64,000 nucleotides of DNA from Comamonadaceae bacterium PBBC1 (GTDB taxonomy: Bacteria > Pseudomonadota > Gammaproteobacteria > Burkholderiales > Burkholderiaceae_C). The position numbers and the translations under genes are program-made. Of the stretch, positions 9,733-19,263 are shown in pieces. Location of the stretch: positions 1 to 64,000 of the forward strand of contig NKIP01000017.1 of the NCBI GenBank assembly GCA_002256145.1, in the 5' to 3' direction. The notes beneath the pieces were generated by a model. That model had not been told where the DNA came from. It worked only from the letters and a program-made list of their open reading frames with translations, and ran no database searches. Every line of letters begins with the position of its first letter. Position 1 is the stretch's first letter.

Positions 9733-11039
9733 CCACTGTCACCTTGAATCCCGGTTATTTTTCCACGCGCTCTGCCCTGGACTGGGGTTTTGCGCTGTTG
9801 GCCTTGTTAGGCGCGGTCTTTGCTTTTGTGCGCTACCAGTCGTCGATGGATGTGTATGAGCAAGCCATTTTGTTGTTCAGCTGGCCTGCCGTGGTGTGGC
9901 TGGCCTGGTTTTGGCGACCCTTGCGCACGCTGATGCTGGTGGTGACTGGCCTGTCCTTGTTTGCCATTTACCTGTACCAAGGCGATTTGGCTCGGGCTGA
10001 GCAGGTGTTCTTTTTGAAATACTTTTTGTCCAGCCAGTCGGCCATCTTGTGGATGAGCATGGTGTTTTTCATCAGCACCGTTTTTTACTGGGCTGGGGTC
10101 TTTGTCCGCGGTCAAAGTGACTCCTTGGAGTCCTTGGGGTCGCGTATGGCTTGGGTGGCCGTGACATTGGCCTTGATTGGCACCTTGGTGCGTTGGTATG
10201 AAAGCCATCAGTTGGGCCCAGACATTGGCCACATTCCTGTCAGCAACTTGTACGAAGTGTTCGTGATGTTTTGCTGGATGACAGCTGCTTTTTACCTGTA
10301 CTACGAAGCCCAATACAAAACACGCGCATTGGGGGCTTTTGTCATGCTGGTGGTCAGCGCCGCCGTAGGCTTTTTGCTCTGGTACACCCTGGTGCGTGAG
10401 GCGCACGCCATTCAACCTTTGGTGCCTGCCCTCAAAAGCTGGTGGATGAAGCTGCATGTGCCCGCCAACTTCATTGGTTACGGCACTTTTGCTTTGGCGG
10501 CGATGGTGGCTTTTGCGTACTTGATCAAACAACAAGCCAGCGAAACCCGGTGGTACAAGCTGGCACCGCTGTGGCTGTTGGGCATTGTGTTGTGCTTTGA
10601 GCCTGTGGTGTTTCGCAAGGCTCCGACCGATGAGGGCAGCAGTTATTGGATGGTGTATTTCGGCATTTCGGCCTTGATCGTGGCGGGTATTTTGGCTGGG
10701 CGTCGTCGCATTGCCGAGCGTTTGCCGTCTTTTGAAATCTTGGACGATGTGATGTACAAGTCCATTGCCGTGGGTTTTGCTTTTTTCACCATTGCCACTG
10801 TGCTGGGGGCTTTGTGGGCCGCAGAGGCTTGGGGTGGCTACTGGAGCTGGGACCCCAAAGAAACCTGGGCATTGATCGTTTGGTTGAACTACGCGGCTTG
10901 GCTGCACATGCGCCTCATGAAAGGCCTGCGCGGTACCGTAGCCGCATGGTGGGCCCTGACTGGCCTGGGCATCACAACCTTCGCCTTTTTGGGCGTCAAC
11001 ATGTTCCTGAGCGGATTGCACAGCTACGGCACCCTCTGA
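9729..11039 (+). CDS. ccsA: Cytochrome c biogenesis protein CcsA/ResC
   Basis: Partner of ResB in the System II haem-ligation complex. A polytopic membrane protein (436 residues, many hydrophobic helices) carrying the tryptophan-rich haem-handling motif WGGYWSWDPKETWAL near the C-terminus and flanking His residues. Translation is coupled to resB through ATGA. Together with cytochrome c4 upstream this shows the organism uses System II rather than the CcmA-H System I. Confidence 0.95.
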   Translation: MTTVTLNPGYFSTRSALDWGFALLALLGAVFAFVRYQSSMDVYEQAILLFSWPAVVWLAWFWRPLRTLMLVVTGLSLFAIYLYQGDLARAEQVFFLKYFLSSQSAILWMSMVFFISTVFYWAGVFVRGQSDSLESLGSRMAWVAVTLALIGTLVRWYESHQLGPDIGHIPVSNLYEVFVMFCWMTAAFYLYYEAQYKTRALGAFVMLVVSAAVGFLLWYTLVREAHAIQPLVPALKSWWMKLHVPANFIGYGTFALAAMVAFAYLIKQQASETRWYKLAPLWLLGIVLCFEPVVFRKAPTDEGSSYWMVYFGISALIVAGILAGRRRIAERLPSFEILDDVMYKSIAVGFAFFTIATVLGALWAAEAWGGYWSWDPKETWALIVWLNYAAWLHMRLMKGLRGTVAAWWALTGLGITTFAFLGVNMFLSGLHSYGTL

Positions 11040-11057
11040 CGCTGGCGCAGTTTGGAT

Positions 11058-11453
11058 TCAACTCGTTTGGGAGCTTGACTGACCTTGCGCTTGGAGACCT
11101 GCTTCAATGGCTTGCAGCAGTTGAGTGGTGTGGAACGGCTTGGACAGAAAGGCGATCGCGTCAGAGCGTTGCGCTGCCAGCGTTTCATGGGGCAAGCTTT
11201 CACCGCTCATGAAAATCACGGGAATGTCATCGCCCGTTTCTCTCAAGCGAATTTGCAGCTCAATGCCTGACATGTCGGGCATTCGCACATCGAGCAGCAT
11301 GACACGTGGGGCGCTGGCCCTAGGGGCTTTCAAATACGAGATGCCCCCGTTGTGGGTTCGGACCTTGAAGCCGTGTGACTCCAAAACCATCACCATCATT
11401 CGGCGCACGTCTTCGTCGTCATCGACAACTTCAATGAGGGCTGGAGTGGACAT
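11058..11453 (-). CDS. Stand-alone response-regulator receiver protein
   Basis: A 131-residue single receiver domain with no output domain. The acidic pair VVDDDED, the phospho-acceptor Asp in MLLDVRMPDMSG, the Ser of FMSGES and the Lys of FLSKPF are all in place, so it should be phosphorylatable. The sequence most resembles FixJ/TutC-type receivers. No histidine kinase lies nearby. It ends 18 bp from the convergent ccsA and is divergent from msrP across a 197-bp AT-rich gap. Its partner and role are unknown. Confidence 0.88.
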   Translation of the reverse strand: MSTPALIEVVDDDEDVRRMMVMVLESHGFKVRTHNGGISYLKAPRASAPRVMLLDVRMPDMSGIELQIRLRETGDDIPVIFMSGESLPHETLAAQRSDAIAFLSKPFHTTQLLQAIEAGLQAQGQSSSQTS

Positions 11454-11650
11454 AGGAAGTAAAAAAAACTAAAAATCAATTTTAGCGAAATAAAGATTCA
11501 ATTTTTTTGACTTGTTGGTTTTTGATTGTTCGTTTTTGACGCATGTGATGGACTGGAACAGCCAGAGCCGAAGGCTTTTGAAGCGGTTGGCTGCACAACT
11601 GAACGATAAGGTCCAAAATCAAAATTTGGTTTCATTTCTTTGGCAAGATC

Positions 11651-12643
11651 ATGATCATAAATTCAGATAACGGTTTCCAACACCCTGTAGCCAGTGAGAT
11701 CACGCCGCTTGATGTTTACCGCTCGCGCCGCGAGATCGTACGCCACATGGCCCTGGGCACAGCGGGGCTGGCCCTGGCCGGTTGGGGACTGCGCGATGCC
11801 CATGCGCAAACGGCGCGGCCTGGCAAGTTGCCGGTCTTGGCCGCAGGCAAGTCCGCAGTGCTGGGGGCCAACACCATGGAAAAACCCACTCCGTATGAGG
11901 ATGCCAGCACCTACAACAACTTTTACGAATTTGGCACCGACAAGGCCGATCCAGCCAAGCGTGCCCATACCCTCATCACCGACCCGTGGAGTGTGGACAT
12001 CGAGGGCCTGGTCAAGAAGCCGGGTCGTGTTTCGCTGGAAGATCTTATGAAGTGGGGAGCCATGGAAGAGCGCATTTACCGATTGCGTTGCGTGGAAGGC
12101 TGGTCGATGGTGATTCCATGGGTGGGCTATTCACTGGCCGACCTGATTCGGCGTGTGGAGCCCTTGCCAGGGGCCAAATTTGTGGAATTTGTCACACAGG
12201 CCGACCCCAAAACCATGCCGGGTTTGCGCTCTAGCGTGCTGGATTGGCCCTATGTGGAAGGCCTGCGCTTGGACGAGGCCATGCACCCGCTGACCTTGCT
12301 GGCCTTTGGCATGTATGGCGAAGTCTTGCCCAAGCAAAACGGCGCACCGCTGCGCCTGGTCGTGCCTTGGAAATACGGTTTCAAGAGCGGCAAGAGCCTG
12401 GTCAAAATCCGATTCACCGACAAACAACCCGTGTCTTCGTGGGAAAAGGCAGCGCGTCAAGAGTATGGCTTTTATTCCAATGTGAACCCGCTGGTGGACC
12501 ACCCCCGTTGGAGCCAGGCCACCGAACGCCGCATTGGCGAAGACGGCCTGTTGGCCAAAAAACGCAAAACACTCATGTTCAATGGCTATGAGCCACAGGT
12601 CGGTCAGCTCTACGCCGGCATGGATTTGAAGAAATTTTTCTGA
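11651..12643 (+). CDS. msrP: Protein-methionine-sulfoxide reductase catalytic subunit MsrP
   Basis: Periplasmic molybdopterin enzyme that reduces oxidised methionines in exported proteins. A twin-arginine signal ([12 protein letters not shown] followed by a hydrophobic stretch and AHAQ) directs Tat export of the folded, cofactor-loaded enzyme. The oxidoreductase molybdopterin domain follows, with the Mo-ligand Cys in [13 protein letters not shown]. The 330-residue length is normal. Its stop overlaps the msrQ ATG (TGATG), giving the standard msrPQ operon. Confidence 0.95.
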   Translation: MIINSDNGFQHPVASEITPLDVYRSRREIVRHMALGTAGLALAGWGLRDAHAQTARPGKLPVLAAGKSAVLGANTMEKPTPYEDASTYNNFYEFGTDKADPAKRAHTLITDPWSVDIEGLVKKPGRVSLEDLMKWGAMEERIYRLRCVEGWSMVIPWVGYSLADLIRRVEPLPGAKFVEFVTQADPKTMPGLRSSVLDWPYVEGLRLDEAMHPLTLLAFGMYGEVLPKQNGAPLRLVVPWKYGFKSGKSLVKIRFTDKQPVSSWEKAARQEYGFYSNVNPLVDHPRWSQATERRIGEDGLLAKKRKTLMFNGYEPQVGQLYAGMDLKKFF

Positions 12644-13248
12644 TGACCATCAGGGCCGCATTGCGCCACCCTGCGGCCTGGTGGGCGCTGCTGTGGATGG
12701 GGCTGGTGCCCCTGGCCTGGCTGGTGTTCCAGACGCTGCAAGACCAGTTGGGCCCCAACCCCGCCGAAGCCTTGATCCGCGCCACGGGCGATTGGACGCT
12801 GCGCAGCCTCTGTGTGGTGCTGGCCGTGAGCCCTTTGCGCACCTGGCTGGGCTGGCCAGAACTCCTGCGTTTTCGGCGCATGCTGGGTTTGCTGGTGTTT
12901 GCTTATGCCAGCCTGCATCTGCTGTGCTACGCCTGGTTTGACATGGGATTTGACCTGGCCGATACCTTACAAGACCTCTTCAAGCGCCCCTTCATCTGGT
13001 TGGGTTTCAGTGCCTTTGTGATCATGCTGGCGCTGGCCGCCACCTCTTTCAACCGGGCCGTGCGTTGGCTAGGCGGCAGGCGTTGGCAGTTGCTGCATCG
13101 GGGCGTTTATGCGGTGGCCGTGCTGGCCGTGCTGCACTTTTGGTGGATGCGCGCGGGCAAACAGGACTTTGATGAGGTGCTGGTCTACGCGGGCATCTTG
13201 TCGATTTTGCTGGGCTGGCGCGTGCTGCGTTTTGCACGGCGAGCCTGA
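12643..13248 (+). CDS. msrQ: Haem-binding membrane subunit MsrQ
   Basis: Inner-membrane b-type haem protein that passes electrons from the quinone pool or flavin reductase to MsrP. The 201-residue protein has about five to six hydrophobic helices and conserved His residues (YASLHLLCY; LLHRGVYAVAVLAVLHFWW) consistent with the ferric-reductase-like transmembrane fold. It is translationally coupled to msrP. Confidence 0.93.
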   Translation: MTIRAALRHPAAWWALLWMGLVPLAWLVFQTLQDQLGPNPAEALIRATGDWTLRSLCVVLAVSPLRTWLGWPELLRFRRMLGLLVFAYASLHLLCYAWFDMGFDLADTLQDLFKRPFIWLGFSAFVIMLALAATSFNRAVRWLGGRRWQLLHRGVYAVAVLAVLHFWWMRAGKQDFDEVLVYAGILSILLGWRVLRFARRA

Positions 13249-13263
13249 GCGCGCCATCGGACG

Positions 13264-13289
13264 CTGTGCAGCCGGTTCAGGCTGCACAG
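13264..13289. terminator. Hairpin between convergent msrQ and lysA
   Basis: A perfect 10-bp stem, CTGTGCAGCC / GGCTGCACAG, with a 6-nt loop, fills most of the 47-bp gap between the two convergent genes. No long U run follows, so it may act as a transcript-end stabiliser or a weak bidirectional terminator. Confidence 0.5.
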
Positions 13290-13295
13290 GGCATT

Positions 13296-14579
13296 TCAGA
13301 CCAGCTGCTCCAGCGCAAAGGTGTCAAACGCCGATTCGCGCTGGCGAATCAGGTGGGCCTGTGTGCCATCGACCAGGATTTCGGCAGCGCGGCCCCGCGT
13401 GTTGTAGTTGCTGGCCATGCTCATGCAGTACGCGCCTGCCGACAGCACGGCGAGCACATCACCCGCTTGCACCAGCAATTGGCGGTCGCGGCCAATCCAG
13501 TCGCCGCTTTCGCACACAGGGCCAACCACGTCATACACCACACCATCACCTGAGCGTGGCGTCACCGGCACGATCTGGTGGAAGGCCTGGTACATGGCTG
13601 GGCGAGGCAGGTCGTTCATGGCCGCGTCGACGATGCAAAAGTTCTTTTGCTCGCCAGGCTTGAGGTACAGCACTTCGGTCAGGCAAACGCCCGCATTGCC
13701 CACCAGTGAGCGGCCGGGTTCGATCATGAGCTGGCGCTGGCCGTAGCCGCGGGCGTCGAGCTTGGCCAGCAGTTGCGCCCACAGCGCATCGGCCTCGGGC
13801 GGGGTGTCGCCGTTGTAGTTGATGCCCAGTCCACCACCAAAGTCGATGTGGTGGATAGGGATGCCCGCCGCTTCAACCTCGGCCACCAGGTCCAGCACGC
13901 GGTCCATGGCGTCCAGATAGGGCGTGCTGTCGGTGATTTGCGAGCCGATGTGGCAGTCGATGCCCACCACCTTCAGACCCGGCAGGCTGGCCGCGTGGCG
14001 GTAGGCCCGCAGCGCGTCTTCGTGGGCGATGCCGAATTTGTTGCCTTTGAGGCCGGTCGAGATGTAGGGGTGGGTTTTGGGGTCCACATTGGGGTTGACG
14101 CGCAGACTGACCGGCGCCACTTTGCCCAGGCCCACAGCCACCTCGCTCAGCACATCGAGTTCGGCCTCGCTTTCCACATTAAAGCAGCCAATGCCCACTT
14201 GCAGGGCCTGCTTCATCTCTGTGCGGGTTTTGCCCACCCCCGAAAATATCACCTTGGCCGGGTCGCCACCTGCTGCCAGCACCCGAGCCAGCTCGCCGCC
14301 CGAGACGATGTCAAAGCCGCAACCGGCATCGGCAAACACCTGCAAGATGGCCAGGCTGGAGTTGGCCTTCATGGCGTAGCAAATTTGCGCCTGGCGTCCG
14401 GCAAAGCCGCGCTGGTAGGCGGCCAAGGCCGAGAGCATGGCGGCTTTGGAGTACACAAACAAGGGCGTGCCGTGTTCGCGGGCCAGCTCAGACAGGCGTA
14501 CGCCTTCGACATGCAGCTGTTCGCCCAGAAAAGCGATGTAGGGTTGGCCGGGCAAAGTAGCGTTGATGGGGGTGTTCAT
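13296..14579 (-). CDS. lysA: Diaminopimelate decarboxylase
   Basis: Last step of lysine synthesis: meso-diaminopimelate to L-lysine and CO2. This is a fold-III PLP enzyme of 427 residues. The PLP-binding Lys lies in CYAMKANSS (about residue 71), the glycine loop in HIDFGGGLGINY, the EPGRSLVGNAG segment binds phosphate, and the substrate-binding Cys lies in GPVCESGD. It follows lptM on the same strand by 57 bp, the frequent lptM-lysA pairing in proteobacteria. Confidence 0.97.
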   Translation of the reverse strand: MNTPINATLPGQPYIAFLGEQLHVEGVRLSELAREHGTPLFVYSKAAMLSALAAYQRGFAGRQAQICYAMKANSSLAILQVFADAGCGFDIVSGGELARVLAAGGDPAKVIFSGVGKTRTEMKQALQVGIGCFNVESEAELDVLSEVAVGLGKVAPVSLRVNPNVDPKTHPYISTGLKGNKFGIAHEDALRAYRHAASLPGLKVVGIDCHIGSQITDSTPYLDAMDRVLDLVAEVEAAGIPIHHIDFGGGLGINYNGDTPPEADALWAQLLAKLDARGYGQRQLMIEPGRSLVGNAGVCLTEVLYLKPGEQKNFCIVDAAMNDLPRPAMYQAFHQIVPVTPRSGDGVVYDVVGPVCESGDWIGRDRQLLVQAGDVLAVLSAGAYCMSMASNYNTRGRAAEILVDGTQAHLIRQRESAFDTFALEQLV

Positions 14580-14636
14580 GGCGCAGGCGTGGGGCAGTGT
14601 GAAGATGGACGGGGTGGTGGCCGGTCAGCGTTTGAT

Positions 14637-14894
14637 TCAGCGCACAGGTGAGGCAGGTGTTGGCAAGGCTGGGGCCGGGGTAGAGGCGGGTGGCAGTGAT
14701 GACGCAGGTGCTTGCCCAGAGGGTGCTGGTGTGACGGTGTGCCAGGGGTTCAAGCTTTGGGGCAAGCTTGCACGCCCCGCCGACTCCGGTGCAGTGGGCA
14801 AAAACAAAGGGCCTTTTTGCCCACAGGCGCTCAGCACAGCCGCACCGCCAACAAGGACATGCAGCATGACTAGAATCTTCATTACCTTCAACAT
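14637..14894 (-). CDS. lptM: LPS translocon maturation lipoprotein LptM (YifL)
   Basis: A small outer-membrane lipoprotein of 85 residues. The start MLKVMKILV leads into a hydrophobic signal and the lipobox LSAC, immediately followed by the diagnostic GQKGPLFLP segment; the rest is a Pro/Ala/Ser-rich linker. Family knowledge: LptM assists disulfide maturation of LptD. An in-frame ATG four codons later is an alternative start. Only 12 bp separate it from the divergent cyaY start, so the two promoters must lie inside each other's coding regions. Confidence 0.88.
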   Translation of the reverse strand: MLKVMKILVMLHVLVGGAAVLSACGQKGPLFLPTAPESAGRASLPQSLNPWHTVTPAPSGQAPASSLPPASTPAPALPTPASPVR

Positions 14895-14906
14895 CCTGCG
14901 ATTGTA

Positions 14907-15236
14907 ATGACCGACCTTGAATTCATGGACCAAGCCGAGCGCCTTTTGAGTGGCATAGAGCAATCTTGCGATCGGCTGAACGACGACACGGATGCCGATG
15001 TGGACAACCAGCGCGTGGGCGGCATGGTCACCCTCACTTTTCCAAACCGCAGCCAGATCGTGGTCAACCTGCAAAAGCCGCTGCATGAGGTGTGGTTGGC
15101 CGCGCGTTGCGGCGGTTTTCATTACCGCTTTGATGGCGCTCAGTGGATGGACACCAAGGGACAAGGGGAGTTTTGGGACAGCTTGTCACGCTACGCCAGT
15201 GAGCAAGCGGGGCTGCCTTTGAGATTTGCCGCTTGA
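14907..15236 (+). CDS. cyaY: Frataxin homologue CyaY
   Basis: Iron-binding protein that modulates Fe-S cluster assembly on IscS. The 109-residue length is typical. The acidic first helix ([20 protein letters not shown]) and the core strands [28 protein letters not shown] and [17 protein letters not shown] match the frataxin fold. It is divergent from lptM-lysA, a widely conserved arrangement. Confidence 0.96.
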   Translation: MTDLEFMDQAERLLSGIEQSCDRLNDDTDADVDNQRVGGMVTLTFPNRSQIVVNLQKPLHEVWLAARCGGFHYRFDGAQWMDTKGQGEFWDSLSRYASEQAGLPLRFAA

Positions 15237-15308
15237 GGGCTGTCTAAGCCCTTTGGCGGTGTCTGATGTCGGGCCATGGCAGGCCTGACGGCTTGCCGTG
15301 GCCTGGGG

Positions 15309-17696
15309 TCAGTTTCTGAAGAGGTCGAGAATCCGGTTTCTTTCTTCAGCGGGTGGCAAGGATGCAGGTGTTTTGGGGGTCGATTCCGTGTTGGTGCCCA
15401 GTGAGTTGACGCCACCACCCCGTGCGTATTCATCGTAAAGCCATTCGCCGCCGATGTTCACCAGGCCCTCGGGAGCCATGGGTTCAGCTTGGGGCAAAGT
15501 GCGCAGGGCTGTCTCCATGAAATTGATCCACACAGGCAGACTCAAGCCACCACCGGTTTCACGGTCTCCCAGCTTTCTGGGGGTGTCGTACCCAATCCAG
15601 ACCACAGCAGCCAATTGTGGATGGTAGCCCGCGAACCACGCGTCCATGGCATCGTTGGTGGTGCCTGTTTTGCCGTAAATGTCGCTGCGATGGAGGGTGG
15701 CTTGTGCTTTGGCCGCCGTTCCTGAGCGGGTAACTTCCTGCAGCAAACTGGTCATCACGTAAGCGTTGCGTGACGAGATGGCGTGGGGCGTGTCAGGCGT
15801 GATGGCTTGTGGTGGGCTGTCCACCAAAATACGGTCTTTGTAATCGGTGATGCGGGTGATCAGGTGGGGTTGTACGCGGTAACCGCCGTTGGCAAACACA
15901 GAGTAACCCGTGGCCATTTGCATCACCGTGACCGAGCCTGCGCCCAAGGCCATGGTGAGGTAAGGGGGGTGCTTTTCGGCATCGAAGCCAAAACGACTGA
16001 TCCATTCCTGTGCATTGCGCGCGCCCACCGACTGCAGCACGCGGATGGAAATCATGTTTTTCGATTTGGCCAAGCCTCGACGCAAGGTCATGGGGCCATC
16101 AAAGGTGCCGTCGTAGTTTTTAGGCTCCCAAGGTTGGCCACCGGTGACGCCACCATCAAAAAACAAGGGCGCATCGTTGACAACCGTGGCTGGCGTGAAC
16201 CCTTTTTCGAGGGCCGCAGAGTAAATGAAGGGCTTGAAACTGGAGCCCGGTTGACGCCAAGCTTGGGTGACGTGGTTGAACTTGTTTTTGGTGAAGTCAA
16301 AGCCACCCACCAGCGCCCGAATGGAGCCGTTTTGTGGGGTCACGGCCACAAAAGCGCCTTCGACTTCAGGCAACTGCGTGATCTCCCAGCCCCCTTTGGC
16401 CATTTGCACAATGCGGATGACCGCACCTTTGCGGATTTGTTTGGCCGCTGGGGCTTTGTCGGCCAAACCCGATTGAACAGGTTTGAGTCCATCGCCCGTG
16501 ATGGTGATCTGTTCACCGTTTTGGCGGATGACCACCACTTTTTTGGCCGACGCTTCCAGCACCACCGCAGACATGACGTCACCGTTGTCTGGATGGTCGT
16601 CCAACACATCGTCGATGGCCTCTTCGGCCTTTTTAGGGTCGCTGGGCAGATCGATGAATTTTTCCGGGCCCCGGTAGATCTGACGTCGCTCAAAGTCCAT
16701 GAGGCCTTGGCGCAGGGCCCTGTAGGCGGCCATTTGCTCACCCGATTGGATGGTGGTGTAAACGTTCAAGCCCCGGGTGTAGGTATCTTGTCCGTATTGG
16801 GCAAAAACCATTTGGCGCACGGTTTCTGCAACATGTTCGGCGTGCAAAATTTTCTTGTCACCCGAGGACCGCAATTTCAGGGGTTCGGCTTTGGCTCGCA
16901 AGGCTTGCGAAGCCGTGATGAAGCCGTTTTCTTCCATGCGCTCAATGATGTAGAGCTGCCGAGAGCGTGCGCGTTTGGGGTTGTTGATCGGGTTGAGTGC
17001 AGAGGGCGCTTTGGGCAAACCCGCCAGCATGGCCGCTTCGGCAATGGTGATGTCCTTGAGGGGCTTGCCGAAATAAGTTTCGCTGGCGGACGCAAATCCA
17101 TAGGCCCGATGGCCCAGGAAAATCTGGTTCATGTAGATTTCCAGAATTTGGTCTTTGCTCAGCAGGTGTTCGAGTTTGTAGGTCAGCAAAATTTCGTAAA
17201 TTTTGCGGGTGAAGGTTTTTTCGGATGACAGGTACACGTTGCGTGCGACCTGCATGGTGATGGTGGATGCGCCCTGACTTTTGGCGCGTCCAATGTTGGC
17301 GATGCCCGCTCGCAAAATGCCCAGATAGTCCACGCCCCCGTGCTCATAAAACCGGCTGTCTTCAATGGCCAAGACGGCGTCTTTCATGACGCGGGGTATG
17401 TCCTTGATGGGGGTCAGGTTGCGGCGTTCTTCGCCAAATTCGCCAATCAGTTGACCGTCCGCGGTCAGCACGCGAAGCGGCAACTTGGGTTTGTATTCGG
17501 CCAGATCGGAAATGTCCGGCAAATTCGGGTAGGCCACCACCATGGCCACCCCCACGACCATCATCAAGCAAAACAACGCCGCTGCGGCCAGGCAAGCAGC
17601 CCAAATGGCCAATTGAGCAAACCAGGCACCCAAACTCTTGGGGCCTTTGGGTTGGACGTCCTTGGTGGGGGGCTTGTGGGAGTTGGTGGTGGGCAT
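15309..17696 (-). CDS. mrcA: Penicillin-binding protein 1A
   Basis: Bifunctional peptidoglycan synthase of 795 residues anchored in the inner membrane. There is a short cytoplasmic tail and a transmembrane helix at about residues 30-56. The GT51 glycosyltransferase domain (about 85-265) has the catalytic Glu in AIEDSRFYEHGGVD and STITMQVARN. An OB-like insert follows. The transpeptidase domain has the nucleophile in PGSSFKPF (about residue 485), KSKN and KTGTT. It is divergent from the pilM operon across 185 AT-rich bases; the mrcA / pilM-Q / aroK order is conserved in many proteobacteria. Confidence 0.97.
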   Translation of the reverse strand: MPTTNSHKPPTKDVQPKGPKSLGAWFAQLAIWAACLAAAALFCLMMVVGVAMVVAYPNLPDISDLAEYKPKLPLRVLTADGQLIGEFGEERRNLTPIKDIPRVMKDAVLAIEDSRFYEHGGVDYLGILRAGIANIGRAKSQGASTITMQVARNVYLSSEKTFTRKIYEILLTYKLEHLLSKDQILEIYMNQIFLGHRAYGFASASETYFGKPLKDITIAEAAMLAGLPKAPSALNPINNPKRARSRQLYIIERMEENGFITASQALRAKAEPLKLRSSGDKKILHAEHVAETVRQMVFAQYGQDTYTRGLNVYTTIQSGEQMAAYRALRQGLMDFERRQIYRGPEKFIDLPSDPKKAEEAIDDVLDDHPDNGDVMSAVVLEASAKKVVVIRQNGEQITITGDGLKPVQSGLADKAPAAKQIRKGAVIRIVQMAKGGWEITQLPEVEGAFVAVTPQNGSIRALVGGFDFTKNKFNHVTQAWRQPGSSFKPFIYSAALEKGFTPATVVNDAPLFFDGGVTGGQPWEPKNYDGTFDGPMTLRRGLAKSKNMISIRVLQSVGARNAQEWISRFGFDAEKHPPYLTMALGAGSVTVMQMATGYSVFANGGYRVQPHLITRITDYKDRILVDSPPQAITPDTPHAISSRNAYVMTSLLQEVTRSGTAAKAQATLHRSDIYGKTGTTNDAMDAWFAGYHPQLAAVVWIGYDTPRKLGDRETGGGLSLPVWINFMETALRTLPQAEPMAPEGLVNIGGEWLYDEYARGGGVNSLGTNTESTPKTPASLPPAEERNRILDLFRN

Positions 17697-17881
17697 GAAA
17701 GATTGGAGGCTTGCCCAGCGGGTTGCCGAACTGAATGCATTATAAAAATCTCTGGTCCATGGCGTGGACTGAATAGTTAATTGGTGAGTACTTTTATTTT
17801 AAATAAATGAGTTTTAACTTGTGATTCATGTTACAAAAGCTTCATTGACGCAACTTTTGAGGCATTGAGCCGAGGAAATTC

Positions 17882-18625
17882 ATGCAAGCCTGGTCCAGGT
17901 TTTGGCGAAGGATTTCGGTCAGACCCGTACGGCAGGCCTGGGGTTTGGCCAGCCATGGGCCGTCTTGGAGCTTGGTGGGTCTGAACTTGCTCACGCCTGA
18001 GTTGATCAGTGTTCACACCAGTATTCAATGGTCTCCCTCGCAAGAAGAGACTGTCTGGCCGGGTTTGGGCAAGTGTTTGCGTGAAGCCGGAGTACTGCGT
18101 GGGCGGCAACAGCACCGGGTGAGCATGGCGCTGTCGAGTGAGCAGTGTGTTTCAGGGGTGTTGGAGTTACCCGCTCATCTGGCCGCCGACGAATGGGCCA
18201 CCGAAGTGCAGTTGGAGGTCTCGCAATTGCTGGGCAAGCCCGCCGATGAAGTCCATTTTGATTTTTATCCTGAAATCCAAACCCACGAAGTTGTCCAGCG
18301 AGTCCATTGGGTGGGCTGCACGCAAACGCAAATAGACGACTACAAAATTTGCACACGAGCGGCCGGGTGGCAGCTCGAGAGTGTCGAGCCTGCTGTGTTG
18401 GCCGCACAAAGGGCGGTTGCCGCTTTGCAAGGTGGCATGGGCAGTTTGTTGACCCAGTCCACACAAGATTGGCAATTTCGCGTGCAATCCGTCAAAGATT
18501 TGGCGGCACAGATGCAGGGGCATCCGCTGGATTTGATGGCCGAACCAGGACTGCATCAAGCCATGAAATCAGAGGCAGGGGCGCGAATGGTGGCGGCGGG
18601 TCTGGCCTTGAGGGTGTGGTTGTGA
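17882..18625 (+). CDS. pilM: Short PilM/HofM-type pilus assembly ATPase-like protein
   Basis: Actin-fold-like cytoplasmic protein of the type IV pilus / DNA-uptake alignment complex. A GAGG sits six bases before the ATG. At 247 residues it is much shorter than standard PilM (about 350) and close to E. coli HofM and Haemophilus ComA. Visible features are VGLNLLTPELISVH near the N-terminus, DEVHFDFYPE and VHWVGCTQTQIDDYKI in the centre, and LESVEPAVLAAQRAVA. Family assignment rests on these plus position at the head of pilN-pilO-pilQ. The stop overlaps the pilN ATG (TGATG). Confidence 0.8.
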   Translation: MQAWSRFWRRISVRPVRQAWGLASHGPSWSLVGLNLLTPELISVHTSIQWSPSQEETVWPGLGKCLREAGVLRGRQQHRVSMALSSEQCVSGVLELPAHLAADEWATEVQLEVSQLLGKPADEVHFDFYPEIQTHEVVQRVHWVGCTQTQIDDYKICTRAAGWQLESVEPAVLAAQRAVAALQGGMGSLLTQSTQDWQFRVQSVKDLAAQMQGHPLDLMAEPGLHQAMKSEAGARMVAAGLALRVWL

Positions 18626-19263
18626 TGGCCGCCTTGAATTTGCTCAATTACCCCGGGTTGGACCGGCAACGCAGACGATTTCATCGTCGATGGACCTTGG
18701 CTGCGGGCGTTGCAACAGGGAGCTTGGTGGGCTTTTTGCTGCTGCATTGGAGTGATCCATACAGGCTGTTTTTGCAGCAAGAGCAGCAGCGCCTCAATGC
18801 CCAGGTCAGCGCACAAAAACTGCAACAGCAAGCGGCCAATCAATCGAAACTTCAGCAAGGCCAAGGGCAACTGCAGTTGCAGCACTTGCAACAGGTGGCA
18901 AAGCAGCACAAGGCATGGGAGGCCTTGAATCGCGCCTTGCAACAAGAGGCTGCCCAGGGTGGATTGCAATTGTTGAGTTTGCAGTTGACCTCCGATCGTC
19001 TGGAGTTGCAGGGCCGAGCCAAAGACCTCAACAGCATGAACCAATCCAGAGAGCGGCTGTCGCAACAATTGCCTTGGGTCTTGAGCTTGACCCGTGCCCA
19101 GTTTGTCGCCGATGGGCTTGGCTCCAACCCGAGTCCAGTGCTGCCCGACCGTTCGGCTGCCGTGGAGTTTGTCTGGCACGCCGATGGGCTGGGGCTGGGT
19201 GCCCGGTATGAAAAACCCGGTGCTGCTTCGCCCTCAGGCTCCTCGGAAAAGGCTTCGCCATGA
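18625..19263 (+). CDS. pilN: PilN-like type IV pilus assembly protein
   Basis: A 212-residue bitopic inner-membrane protein of the pilus/uptake alignment complex. The N-terminus has the PilN cytoplasmic motif LNLLNYPG, which docks onto PilM. Then come a basic stretch, one membrane helix (LAAGVATGSLVGFLLLHW), a long Gln-rich coiled coil (about residues 55-110), and a small periplasmic domain. The start is the ATG that overlaps the pilM stop; a longer in-frame opening exists but would bury the docking motif. It overlaps the next gene by 4 bp. Confidence 0.83.
   Translation: MAALNLLNYPGLDRQRRRFHRRWTLAAGVATGSLVGFLLLHWSDPYRLFLQQEQQRLNAQVSAQKLQQQAANQSKLQQGQGQLQLQHLQQVAKQHKAWEALNRALQQEAAQGGLQLLSLQLTSDRLELQGRAKDLNSMNQSRERLSQQLPWVLSLTRAQFVADGLGSNPSPVLPDRSAAVEFVWHADGLGLGARYEKPGAASPSGSSEKASP

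Noticed and set aside
15783..17228. 481-codon frame antisense to mrcA
   Set aside because: Overlaps the PBP1A gene throughout and shows no domain.
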